DNA from: an uncultured Spartobacteria bacterium
Lineage (GTDB): Bacteria; Verrucomicrobiota; Verrucomicrobiia; Chthoniobacterales; Chthoniobacteraceae
Direction of reading: 5' to 3'
NCBI GenBank assembly: GCA_903916085.1
Contig: CAIWVL010000259.1
Span: 1 to 34,950, forward strand
DNA length: 34,950 nucleotides
Part shown: positions 7,763 through 15,571 of the stretch, piece by piece
Numbering within the stretch: position 1 is the first letter of the stretch
How the letters are laid out: every line of letters starts with the position of its first letter
Notes under the pieces: model-generated
Databases searched by the model: none
Told to the model about the DNA's origin: nothing
What the model saw: the letters and a program-made list of their open reading frames with translations, nothing else
Translations under genes and position numbers: made by a program

Positions 7763-8971
7763 TCAGTTGCTGCCTTTTTCCGGGGAATGTTTCTTAGTGT
7801 GTGGCTTTTTCGCACCTGCTTTCTTAGCGGGCGACTTGGGTTTCTCTGAGACCTCGAGGCAATGATTTTTGCAAAAGTCTGCTGCCCCGTAGATTGCTTC
7901 GTGGAACAAACCAGCTCTCATGTGGTCGAGAGCAACGCTTTCCGTAGCATCTAAATGGAGGAGGCTTTTCCTGTATTCATCCATGGAGGATACATCCCGT
8001 TCTGACTGCACGCGGCCGCCTAGATTTGGCAGATAAGTGCGGAGCGTTTTTTCAATCAGCTGCACTTTTTCGTATACAGTCGAGGTCGCACCAAAGTCCT
8101 CCAACCGCACCTCGCTCATTTCCAGTTTTTTGGGGATGTAGTAATTCGTGAAAATCAAGCAAAGGCCTTTTTCGCAAAGCACTTCCCCGATCTTCTGGGC
8201 GCGCTCAAGAATCTGTTGGCGCAGGATAATCGCTCTCAGACTGAGTGTTTGAGTGTCAGCCGCCTCGGCGATCACGCGACGCTCCGAGCCGTTATTTCCC
8301 GGGGTGGGCGTCTTCTCAGAAGCCAGTACGATGTCTGGAGGCACGGGGCTTTTTTGATAGAAGGCTTTCTGAATAAGGCGCATGAAAACGGGCTGCTTCA
8401 TGTCGCTCAAAAATTTCAGGATGAACTCTTTGGCGAGGGTTGGGCTGACGAGCTTTCTGCCTGCATGGGCGGGAGGCGGGAGTGACTCCATCCCCTCCAG
8501 GACTTGCTGGAAATGGTCGTCATCCGTCTCCAAAACTTCGGCCTCTCGTGCGGAAGCGGGTGCCCACCAGATTTCTTCGCTGATCGTGAGTGGCTCAGGT
8601 TTGGTTTGGCGGAAGGCGGTGCCCTGTTTTTCCAAGGACAGCAGAGCGGTGCGCGCGATATCAAAAATCTCGCTAGAAGCTTGGTCTTTGCGCATTAGAC
8701 AGCTCACCATTTCTTTTCTGGCGAGGCTGCGCGAGCTGATGGTGAGTTTTTTACCTTCTTTGATGCGAGTGAGGAAGGCGTGAGCCAGTTCATCTGCGGT
8801 CATGTGCACGTTCTGTCCCCAGCCACTGATGACCTGGTTGGCGAGTTTGAAGACGTCTTCCCACCAGGCTATAAACTCCTCCCGCGCTTGAGTTTGGTTG
8901 GTGCCTTTTAGGTGCCCAAAATCAGTGCGAGTGATCCACTCGCGAACCATTGCATTCCAGTTGATGTTCAT
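7763..8971 (-). CDS. Divergent sigma-70/ECF-like protein with long insert and Lys-rich tail; CalpS-like candidate
   Basis: A 402-residue protein. Residues about 30-95 resemble sigma region 2: EEFIAWWEDVFKLANQVIS, then TADELAHAFLTRI, then SRSLARKEMVSCLMR. This is the layout of 'W..vy.lA...', 'DL.qe.f.rl' and 'l......l.D'. Residues about 258-306 resemble a region 4 helix-turn-helix: LCLIFTNYYIPKKLEMSEVR, LEDFGATSTVYEKVQLIEK and TLRTYLPNLG. The intervening segment of about 160 residues is unusually long, and the protein is about twice the usual ECF length. The tail from about residue 376 is Lys/Pro-rich (KPKSPAKKAGAKKPHTKK), like histone-H1-type DNA-binding tails. It is the first gene of the sigma/MazF-like/Lon-like operon. 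The sigma assignment is tentative; another helical regulator is possible. Confidence 0.42.
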   Translation of the reverse strand: MNINWNAMVREWITRTDFGHLKGTNQTQAREEFIAWWEDVFKLANQVISGWGQNVHMTADELAHAFLTRIKEGKKLTISSRSLARKEMVSCLMRKDQASSEIFDIARTALLSLEKQGTAFRQTKPEPLTISEEIWWAPASAREAEVLETDDDHFQQVLEGMESLPPPAHAGRKLVSPTLAKEFILKFLSDMKQPVFMRLIQKAFYQKSPVPPDIVLASEKTPTPGNNGSERRVIAEAADTQTLSLRAIILRQQILERAQKIGEVLCEKGLCLIFTNYYIPKKLEMSEVRLEDFGATSTVYEKVQLIEKTLRTYLPNLGGRVQSERDVSSMDEYRKSLLHLDATESVALDHMRAGLFHEAIYGAADFCKNHCLEVSEKPKSPAKKAGAKKPHTKKHSPEKGSN

Positions 8972-9021
8972 GAGGCAAGCGCGTTAGTGCCGTCATGATG
9001 CAGCCGTCTGCGCGCAAGACA

Positions 9022-9049
9022 AGTGTACCATTACTGCTCAGTAGGTAAA
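9022..9049 (-). promoter_or_regulatory. Candidate promoter of the sigma-like/MazF-like/Lon-like operon
   Basis: Read on the minus strand, TTTACC (9044-9049) and TACACT (9022-9027) are separated by 16 bp. The second box is preceded by TG one base upstream, giving an extended -10 form. The boxes lie about 50-78 bp upstream of the ATG at 8971. Each box matches the sigma-70 consensus at about four of six positions, so the call is modest. The spacer contains the sequence also found upstream of cas10. Confidence 0.35.
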
Positions 9050-9109
9050 CTTTCAGACTATTTCGGGATGCGTTTCTTGAGAAGAAGGTGTATCTACCCG
9101 TGCGAGCCC

Positions 9110-9137
9110 ACCGGTGAAGGTACTTGCGTTCACCGGT
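9110..9137. repeat. Hairpin-forming inverted repeat
   Basis: ACCGGTGAA at 9110-9118 is perfectly mirrored by TTCACCGGT at 9129-9137, with a 10-base loop. It lies between the 3' end of the sialidase-like gene and the promoter of the sigma-like operon, both on the minus strand. It could end transcription from the sialidase gene or be an operator. No T-tract follows it on the minus strand, so a classical terminator is not supported. Confidence 0.5.
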
Positions 9138-9232
9138 AGGCTAACTGCCTTTTCCTATCAACTTCCTCAAATCTGGTCCGGATGAGATAGAGATTGGTGC
9201 ACCAACTGATGGTGCTTTGCATCGTCGCTTGG

Positions 9233-12200
9233 TTATTGAGTGTCTCTGGTTCCTGAAAACTGCGGCCCGCCCGCGCCGACGTAGCCATTGCTCGCGCCAT
9301 TCGGATCAGGCGTGACCCAAAATGCGAAGAGTTGCCCATGACTGATATGAAAGCGGAAGCGCACCGGCTTGCCAGAGAACGCGGATAAGTCCGGGCGGTC
9401 GACCCATTCGAGGCGCTGTTTGGTGGTGTCGCTGCTGAGCGGTTTAGAGGTGGCCAGGACCGTGTCGTCGGCACCGAGCGCTTCGACACGCAGCTCGCCC
9501 TCTTTCGCCGCGACATTTACGAAGAGATGCCGTCCGCTGAACTTCACGGGGCGCGTGGTGAGGGTGCCGGGCTTTTCGAGCGCGTCCATCGAGGCGAATC
9601 CATCGCGGCGCAACGTCGCGAGGCCGATGCTAGCCCCGGAATACATCCCGCGAGTGCCGTTTGGTGCTGTGCCGGAGTAGGCGCAGTAGGGAAAGACGAG
9701 TTCGTCCTCTAGCACGACGCACACGCCGGTGGTGGTGTGGACGTACCCGCGATCCCAGTCACCCTCCTTGCGAGTCGAGGCGATAAAGGCGCGGCGATCC
9801 GGCCGATCCCAGTGGAACCCATCGCGGCTGAAGCCGAGTTTGAGGTCCGTGATCTTCGGGAACTTACCTTCGTCACAGATTTTGTTGTCGGGGCCAAGGT
9901 GGATCTGAAACATGCCGAGCATCACGCTCTCATAGGCAACGGCGCTGAGGCTGTAGAGCTGTGCGGGTACGCCGATTTGCGGATCAGGTTCGTCGAGACG
10001 GTCGGCGTTCGCCCAGAAAACCGACTTCGCCCAGTCCGCCCCCGCGAGGAAGTCACGCGACTCGTGATACCAGCGATTTCGCCCATGTTTGCCGCCCTGC
10101 TTGATGCTGTAGCACCAGACGTTGCGGAACGGATTGTGGAAAATGGAGCAGTAATCCCCGGCTGCACCCGTGAGTGCAGGCTCCGACCACGTCCGACCGT
10201 CGGCGGAGGTTTGCAACGAGTGTCCGGCCTTACCGCGATCTGTGAGGAACTTAAGGCGCGCGTCTTTCGACGCGAGGTCGAGCCAGACGCTGTTGTCGCC
10301 GCCCGCCTCACGGCCTTTGGCGAGCAGCAGATTGTCTTCGAGGATACCGAGATTGGGACGCGTCCATGTTTTCAAATCCGTACTCGTCGCCAAGGCTAAC
10401 GGTCCACGCCAACCTGCGGTATAGAACATCTTGAAGTGCTTCTCTGTCGGATCGTAGAACACGCCGCCATGCCCTAGGTAGGTCACGCCATCCTGACCCT
10501 TATCTCCGCTACTAGTCTCCTGGGTGGAAGATGCCTTCGACTCGTGCTTTGTCTCAGGTTTGAAGACTGGATTGCCCTCAAACTTTTTCGCTGTGTGAAA
10601 CGTGCGCTTCAGCGTCGTGTTCTCAATGAGAAAGTTGTCCACGAAAAGCTGGCGTCCGACATCAATGGGGATCGTCTTTGGCAGTCGCTTCAAATAAGCG
10701 ACAGGCATCGGCTCATTCGAGTCGGGATCCAAGAACCGTGGTGGCCAAACATCCGGCAGCTCGATGCCGTTATAGAGTTTCTCCGGCTTGGGACCGGTGG
10801 CCTTGTTCGCGAGTTGGAGCAGTTTCGCGTCCGTAGAGACGAGCTTGCCCGCAAGCACGTCTTCTTCGCGGAATTTCGCCAGCAGGATTTCGGCATCCGT
10901 GTGGCGGTTCCAATCATAGAGGATGTGGATAAGGCCGTCCGGTGACTCGAAGCCATCTGGATACGACACCGCGTTGCGTTCATCGAGTAGCAGGCCGCCT
11001 TTCCATGTTTGTCCGTCGTCCTCGGAGAGATACGCAGAGAGGTGTGAGCGCCTTTGCAGGCGTTCGGTGGGTGGGCCGTTCTTCACCAGCAGGATGCGCC
11101 CCGATTGCAGGCGACGTAGAAAGAACCGCGCGTTGATGTTTTGCACGGTTGCAGCCTGGCGCGGCTCACTCCATGTCCTCCCTTGGTCGCTGGAGAAACT
11201 CTCGAACGGCTGGCCACTCGTGCGGGCCAGCATCCACAGGCGGCCATCACGCAGCTCGATGGTCATGTGCTCGTCGTACTGCCAATCCGGAAACTGGAGG
11301 CTCCCGCGCTCCTTCCACGTCACCCCTTCATCCGTGGAGGCAAACACGCGTGCTGTCTTCTTCTGCCAATCTGAGACCGGCAGCAGCCAGTCGCCGTTCT
11401 TGAGCACCGTGGGTTTATTCAGCGTGCACCCGTCCGCAAACTGCACTGGCTCGGACCACACAGGCTCTGTCGCATCGGGGTCATCGCAACGGATGAACCA
11501 GTTTGTAATGCGCTTCTGCGGATCGCCGAGTTGCTGATCAAAGAACAGCCACAGGCGTCCCTTGGGATCGGTCCACAAATTTCCGACCAATGCACCGCTC
11601 AGTTTCTGCGCGCGTTCCGTTCGGGCACCAACGGCCAGACGCGGCTTCGACCACCGCGTCCCCTGATCATCGCTTGTTGCTAACAGAAAGTAGCCGTCCT
11701 CCTTATCTCCAGTGCCCGTCCAACAGCCCCAAAGACGTCCTTTTGCGGTCCGATCCATTCCAATGATCATGGCTCCGGGCCGTGCCTCATCTTGAAATTC
11801 CCCTCCTGGGTTCAAAATTAAAACCGGCGCCCATGGATTGGGCTCCCGCACCTGCGCGCCGTCCGAAAGCACCAACAGCACTGTCTTCTTGAACTTCAGC
11901 CGCTCACCAGCTTGGACGGATTTGCGATACAGGTTGAACCGGTTTACTTCGCCCGGGAAAAGCTGGATTTGGGGAGCGTCTACTTTTGCGAAGCCCGCTT
12001 GTTGGAGTGCTGTTTCTTGGCTGGATGAATTCAGCGGCGCCACGGGCGTGAGGGCAAAAAGCGTGCCTGGCTTTGTAACTTCCACGTCCGTCTTTTCGAT
12101 GCTTGTGCGTAAGAACGGCAGGTCGCGCAAAAGCTCTGGGAGTTCTCTGAAGACGTAGTTCCGGTCAGAGAAAATCTTCACGCCGGGCCTCGCCACATCG

Positions 12201-12292
12201 AGCGCGACGGTTGCCTCCTTGTTGTCAGCGGCTTCTGAGAGGCCGGCCAAACTGACAAAAAGGGACAGGCAGACGAGCAGGGGGAGTCTCAT
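9233..12292 (-). CDS. Secreted sialidase-like protein with two fused beta-propeller domains
   Basis: A 1019-residue protein starting MRLPLLVCLSLFVSLAGLSEA, a clear Sec signal peptide. The ATG at 12290-12292 puts the basic residue directly before the hydrophobic core, so I prefer it to the GTG at 12310. Residues about 145-480 hold four Asp-boxes of the BNR/sialidase type: SDDQGTRW (207), STDEGVTW (319), SSDQGRTW (367) and SEDDGQTW (423). After about residue 540 a second propeller-like domain starts (IPIDVGRQLFVDNFLIENTT), with repeats such as GGVFYDPTEKHFKMFYTAGW and a later SADGRTWSEP. Such proteins act on glycans outside the cytoplasm. The substrate is unknown, and I did not identify a full sialidase Arg triad. 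It appears to be a single-gene unit. Confidence 0.8.
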   Translation of the reverse strand: MRLPLLVCLSLFVSLAGLSEAADNKEATVALDVARPGVKIFSDRNYVFRELPELLRDLPFLRTSIEKTDVEVTKPGTLFALTPVAPLNSSSQETALQQAGFAKVDAPQIQLFPGEVNRFNLYRKSVQAGERLKFKKTVLLVLSDGAQVREPNPWAPVLILNPGGEFQDEARPGAMIIGMDRTAKGRLWGCWTGTGDKEDGYFLLATSDDQGTRWSKPRLAVGARTERAQKLSGALVGNLWTDPKGRLWLFFDQQLGDPQKRITNWFIRCDDPDATEPVWSEPVQFADGCTLNKPTVLKNGDWLLPVSDWQKKTARVFASTDEGVTWKERGSLQFPDWQYDEHMTIELRDGRLWMLARTSGQPFESFSSDQGRTWSEPRQAATVQNINARFFLRRLQSGRILLVKNGPPTERLQRRSHLSAYLSEDDGQTWKGGLLLDERNAVSYPDGFESPDGLIHILYDWNRHTDAEILLAKFREEDVLAGKLVSTDAKLLQLANKATGPKPEKLYNGIELPDVWPPRFLDPDSNEPMPVAYLKRLPKTIPIDVGRQLFVDNFLIENTTLKRTFHTAKKFEGNPVFKPETKHESKASSTQETSSGDKGQDGVTYLGHGGVFYDPTEKHFKMFYTAGWRGPLALATSTDLKTWTRPNLGILEDNLLLAKGREAGGDNSVWLDLASKDARLKFLTDRGKAGHSLQTSADGRTWSEPALTGAAGDYCSIFHNPFRNVWCYSIKQGGKHGRNRWYHESRDFLAGADWAKSVFWANADRLDEPDPQIGVPAQLYSLSAVAYESVMLGMFQIHLGPDNKICDEGKFPKITDLKLGFSRDGFHWDRPDRRAFIASTRKEGDWDRGYVHTTTGVCVVLEDELVFPYCAYSGTAPNGTRGMYSGASIGLATLRRDGFASMDALEKPGTLTTRPVKFSGRHLFVNVAAKEGELRVEALGADDTVLATSKPLSSDTTKQRLEWVDRPDLSAFSGKPVRFRFHISHGQLFAFWVTPDPNGASNGYVGAGGPQFSGTRDTQ

Positions 12293-12369
12293 GGGGTGCA
12301 CTCTAACCACGCCATCTAAAAGCCTGCAATAGGGTTGGCTTCAGAGAGGTGGTTAGATGAAGCGAACTG

Positions 12370-12658
12370 ATGCGTCATTTCTCACCGAACAGCCTCTTAG
12401 TAGGCTGTTCGGGCAAGAAAGTCGGATCGGTTCACTTCTGAAGCCCCAACGGGGCGAACGACGGCAGCCTAGGGCAAAGCCCTAGGTTTTGGATGAAAAA
12501 GTCCATAGCCCTATAGGGGCACCCTAAATCGAGCCATGTTTTGGGACGCCCTTACAAGGGCTGACTTCACCTGACCGGTAATCCTAGGGCGTTGCCCTAG
12601 GCTGTCATAACTCGCCCCTTTGGGGCTTAGGAGGTCCGCCTCGCATGCGTCATTTCTC
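12370..12658. mobile_element. Direct repeats bracketing the palindromic element, possible target-site duplication
   Basis: ATGCGTCATTTCTC occurs at 12370-12383 and again at 12645-12658, an exact 14-bp direct repeat. The similarity continues for several bases (CACCG and CCCCG). The copies tightly flank the symmetrical palindromic element, so the bracketed segment of about 261 bp could be a non-autonomous insertion with duplicated target. Alternatively the direct repeats are part of the element itself. Confidence 0.45.
12387..12626. repeat. Compound palindromic element with mirror-ordered hairpins
   Basis: A chain of perfect or near-perfect small palindromes. They are GAACAGCCT/AGGCTGTTC (12387-12410), GCCCCAACGGGGC (12443-12455), CCTAGGGCAAAGCCCTAGG (12468-12486), GCCCTATAGGGGC (12508-12520), GCCCTTACAAGGGC (12548-12561), CCTAGGGCGTTGCCCTAGG (12583-12601) and GCCCCTTTGGGGC (12614-12626). 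The last six form an A-B-C-C'-B'-A' order. Spacings are mirrored exactly: 12 bp between A and B on both sides, and 21 bp between B and C on both sides. The whole is therefore a large inverted repeat made of palindromes, centred near 12534. Similar dispersed elements are, to my recollection, common in PVC genomes. Confidence 0.85.
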
Positions 12659-12909
12659 CCCGTACTGGGTACTTGGTACTATTCGCCATCGAGGGCCTGT
12701 TTTCCCATCTGGAGCAGGCTGCGAATCTCAACTGGATTGTCAGACAGGCGAGTGTGCGGATGTAGAGCGAGCGCTTAGGCTGGCTTGCGTTTTTGGACCG
12801 AAAAAGCTCTTATTCCATTTACCCTTCGCCCCGCGCGAAACTCGCATTTGCAATCGTATTCGGATTTAAAGCTCGGAAGCAGATCGCTTGGATAACGCAG
12901 ATCTTCTCA

Positions 12910-14772
12910 TCATGTTCTCAGTACGGCGATTTTCGCCTGGAATACGGCTCTGTTGGTGTATTCCTGCGCATACTCATTTTGGAACTTAGCAAACTCATTT
13001 GCATACGACGATTGCAGTCGAGCCACGTTTGCTGTTATCTGCCTGCCGCGTGTCATAAGCCTAGCCACCTCTGCTTGGACCAGCTCACTCCACTTATTTC
13101 TTTCTGCGTCTGGAACCCTATTAAACGGTGGGAAGCGGAACGAACGCTCGCATTCATCTCTCCAAGCAGTAATGCGGTCTCTAAGAGCTTCTCCAAAGGA
13201 GGGAAGGGACTCAAGTCTTGCTTGATGTACGTCTGCCGCCGTTACAACGCCATGTGCCGCTAATGTGGCTTTCCGACTATTGCCAATTCCGCGAATGCTT
13301 GCTTCGTCAATTTTGTAATTCCTCAGATGCGTTTGTAAGGCTTGTTCACGTTTGAGCGCATGTAGTTTTTCAAGCGCACGCACGTTAACGCCTGACTTAT
13401 TCCTGAGCGCTTCGACAAGGTCTGGCGCGTCCTCCAAGAGTTGCTTTGCCTCGGCCTCATATCGCGAAAATAGAACGAACGCCTGCGAACGCAGCCAGTT
13501 CAAACGATCTTCTGCAATTTTCAGTTGGCTTTGAATTTCGGCGATTTGTTTGGCCACAAAGCGCTCTCGCATTCCAAACAATTGGAGATTGCCCAGCCAG
13601 CCGCCGGGTTTTTGTCCAGCCGGAAGCGCGTTAGCCACTGCTGCAGATAAGACGGCCTGCGGCGGCGCTGATAGTTGCCGCGCTTCCAGCCTTAAGTCGC
13701 TAAGTGCATCGGCCAGATCTAAGCCGTCCTGCGAGGTTGGCAATCCCACTTGGGGCGGCGAGGGGGAAGGAATGCCTTGAAATAAGTCAATGTGGGCAGT
13801 GCGCAGGACTTTGCACCAAGGGCACTGGAGGGCGCCGCTCCAGTAAATGTGGGCGGGGAGCGCGCTGCACCTTTTTAAGCTGGAGGCTAGGTTGCGCAGT
13901 TCCTCCACCCATTCGCTTGCGGTGGGCCGGGCTGAGGCCGACGCTGCGCGAAACGCACGCAAAAACAGGAGGCAGATCGCTGGCGGCAGCGATTCCAGCG
14001 GCGGTGCCCCGGGTGGAGGCTCCAGTAGGCGCACTGGTGGCGTGGGATCGAAGGCGAAAGCATGCCGCTTGATGGCCTCATCTGGGCTCAATTGCGTGTT
14101 CCCAACAGGGCGTCCAGCGAACGGATAGCGACCGGCAAAAAGCAGGAGGAAAATAAGCTGTGCGAGCCCAAACAAATCGTGATTTTGAGTGCGCATCAGG
14201 CCCTGCATGGAGATTCCCTGTAATTCAGGGGGCGTCCAAATGGGCGTGCCTAAGTCGCTCGTGAACACACGTCCGTTGTGTGAGATTTGAAAACTATCGC
14301 AGTCAATGAAGTTCAGTCTGCCATCAGGCAGCACCTTGATGTTCTGCTCGTTCACATCACCCACCACGACTCCATGGGCGTGCAGATTCTCAAATGCTAC
14401 CGCTAGATTTCGCGCTGCAGCGATCAGAAACTCAAATGTGGCATCGCCAAAATGAACCTGGCGCCCCTGCGGATTGTATAGCTCGTGAATGTTATGGCCC
14501 CCGACGAACGGCATGAACGCCGCATGGGCGTTTGAGTCGCCCTCCCGCGTAAATCCCAGACTCACAGGCAGTGCGGCGTGTCCACGAATGGCATTGGGCA
14601 GCGAACGCAAGGCGCGCAGTTTGTCCTGTTTGGCGGTCGTGAGCGGAATGGTGTGATAGATTTTGACGCAAAAATTTGGGGCTTCTACCACGCGGTGCAC
14701 CACGCCCTCGCCACCTGCGGCGATCTTTTCGCCGACGGTCCACGCCTTGCCAGATTCGTCAAAAATTGGCAT
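12910..14772 (-). CDS. YegI-like protein kinase with C-terminal helix-hairpin-helix region
   Basis: A 620-residue protein. The N-terminal 290 residues form a eukaryotic-like kinase domain. It has a glycine loop KIAAGGEGVVHRV (17-27), an ATP-site Lys in FCVKIYH (Lys37), a catalytic loop VVVGDVNEQNIKVLPDG with Asp139, a DFG equivalent FIDCDSF (Asp157), and GTPIWTPPELQG as the APE-like segment. The HRD and DFG motifs are altered (VGD and DCD), as I recall for the YegI group. A CPWC knuckle follows at about 315-318. The region from about 400 is coiled helices, then SIRGIGNSRKATLAAHGV, a helix-hairpin-helix motif. It overlaps the phosphatase gene by 14 bp and ends the three-gene operon. It presumably phosphorylates Ser/Thr in partners reset by the phosphatase. 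Length is close to E. coli YegI. Confidence 0.82.
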   Translation of the reverse strand: MPIFDESGKAWTVGEKIAAGGEGVVHRVVEAPNFCVKIYHTIPLTTAKQDKLRALRSLPNAIRGHAALPVSLGFTREGDSNAHAAFMPFVGGHNIHELYNPQGRQVHFGDATFEFLIAAARNLAVAFENLHAHGVVVGDVNEQNIKVLPDGRLNFIDCDSFQISHNGRVFTSDLGTPIWTPPELQGISMQGLMRTQNHDLFGLAQLIFLLLFAGRYPFAGRPVGNTQLSPDEAIKRHAFAFDPTPPVRLLEPPPGAPPLESLPPAICLLFLRAFRAASASARPTASEWVEELRNLASSLKRCSALPAHIYWSGALQCPWCKVLRTAHIDLFQGIPSPSPPQVGLPTSQDGLDLADALSDLRLEARQLSAPPQAVLSAAVANALPAGQKPGGWLGNLQLFGMRERFVAKQIAEIQSQLKIAEDRLNWLRSQAFVLFSRYEAEAKQLLEDAPDLVEALRNKSGVNVRALEKLHALKREQALQTHLRNYKIDEASIRGIGNSRKATLAAHGVVTAADVHQARLESLPSFGEALRDRITAWRDECERSFRFPPFNRVPDAERNKWSELVQAEVARLMTRGRQITANVARLQSSYANEFAKFQNEYAQEYTNRAVFQAKIAVLRT

Positions 14773-15571
14773 GGGAGTGCGTCACTAATGCAATGGATTT
14801 GTCGTCGTCTGTACGTGAACAGACTTGTTCAGAGCTCAGGAAGTCTTGCAACTGCTCTCGAAACTCCTGTTCTCCTGCCGCGAGTGCTTTACCTGCCGGG
14901 AGAAAAAATCCTGCCGCTGGAAGTTGCGTGCGGAATTCGAGAAGGAGGCGCTCCAATCCGTCTGTAAATCCAGCCAGTAGGGTGGGCGCAGTTTTGAGAT
15001 GCACCATCTGGAGGGCGTCTTCTGCTGCAAACGAGGTCGCGAAGGTGGTTTGGCCGGCGAACTCTCCAGAAGTTGGCCAAGTCAGGCAGCCGAGAATGCC
15101 TTCGCCGAGTACGCCATTAACTTGGGCAACCCAAGCGCCATCGCCGACCTGGGCTACGAGCGTATGCGTAGGCGTGAGGACGGCCCCTAGGAGCGTTGCG
15201 GATAACTCTGAGGGCTCAGTGCCAAGTTCCCGGGCCTCGCTAACAACTTCTTCCCGGATGGATCGCAGGAGCCCGATCATCTCCTCGCGCTCAAACTCGG
15301 CCAGCAGGCGAGCGGGATCGGGATTTTGGTCCAGAAGCACACGAAAGGTGTCCAACCACTGCCGAACTACGATTTTCGCTCCCTTATCGGCGTGGGCCGC
15401 CGAGCCTGCGCCATCAGAGAGGGCGAGGAGGAGGATTTCCTGCTCGGGGCCCAGTGTTTCTGCGCCGGAGGCATCCTGGCAAGGCAGGCCACTTTGATGG
15501 TGACTCGTGCCTATGGCCGACGTACACGCGTGGTTCCACCGGATTTTAGGTTTCGATCGTAATCCAGGCAT
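14759..15571 (-). CDS. PP2C-family Ser/Thr phosphatase, YegK-like
   Basis: A 270-residue cytoplasmic protein with the metal-binding motifs of PPM/PP2C phosphatases. These are GTSHHQSGLPCQDAS (Asp33), LALSDGAGSAAHADKGA (Asp53), QVGDGAWVAQ (Asp144) and GFTDGLERLL (Asp204). The DGAGSA version of the usual DGMGG motif is typical of the group paired with vWA and kinase genes, such as E. coli YegK. It overlaps the vWA gene upstream by 26 bp and the kinase gene downstream by 14 bp, strong evidence for coordinated translation and a shared pathway. It probably reverses phosphorylation by the neighbouring kinase. The target proteins are unknown. Confidence 0.88.
   Translation of the reverse strand: MPGLRSKPKIRWNHACTSAIGTSHHQSGLPCQDASGAETLGPEQEILLLALSDGAGSAAHADKGAKIVVRQWLDTFRVLLDQNPDPARLLAEFEREEMIGLLRSIREEVVSEARELGTEPSELSATLLGAVLTPTHTLVAQVGDGAWVAQVNGVLGEGILGCLTWPTSGEFAGQTTFATSFAAEDALQMVHLKTAPTLLAGFTDGLERLLLEFRTQLPAAGFFLPAGKALAAGEQEFREQLQDFLSSEQVCSRTDDDKSIALVTHSHANF

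Larger units (their letters stand above)
12293..12909. other. Intergenic region dominated by a palindromic element
   Basis: About 617 bp between the sialidase-like gene and the kinase gene. The first 75 bp form the leader of the sialidase-like gene. From 12370 to 12658 there is a compound palindromic element with flanking direct repeats, described separately. The remaining 250 bp up to 12909 lie downstream of the kinase gene. I see no supportable gene there; the short plus-strand reading frame at 12645 starts inside the repeat and has no family resemblance. Confidence 0.7.

Noticed and set aside
1-9232. A CRISPR repeat-spacer array near the cmr genes
   Set aside because: I looked for regularly spaced direct repeats of 25-40 bp on both strands in the gaps and found none. 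The array must be elsewhere.
12645-12869. A 74-codon plus-strand gene
   Set aside because: It starts in the direct repeat of the palindromic element, and the product resembles no family.
14676-15497. A 273-codon plus-strand frame opposite the PP2C gene
   Set aside because: Arg/Ser-rich composition typical of antisense frames; the opposite strand carries complete PP2C motifs.
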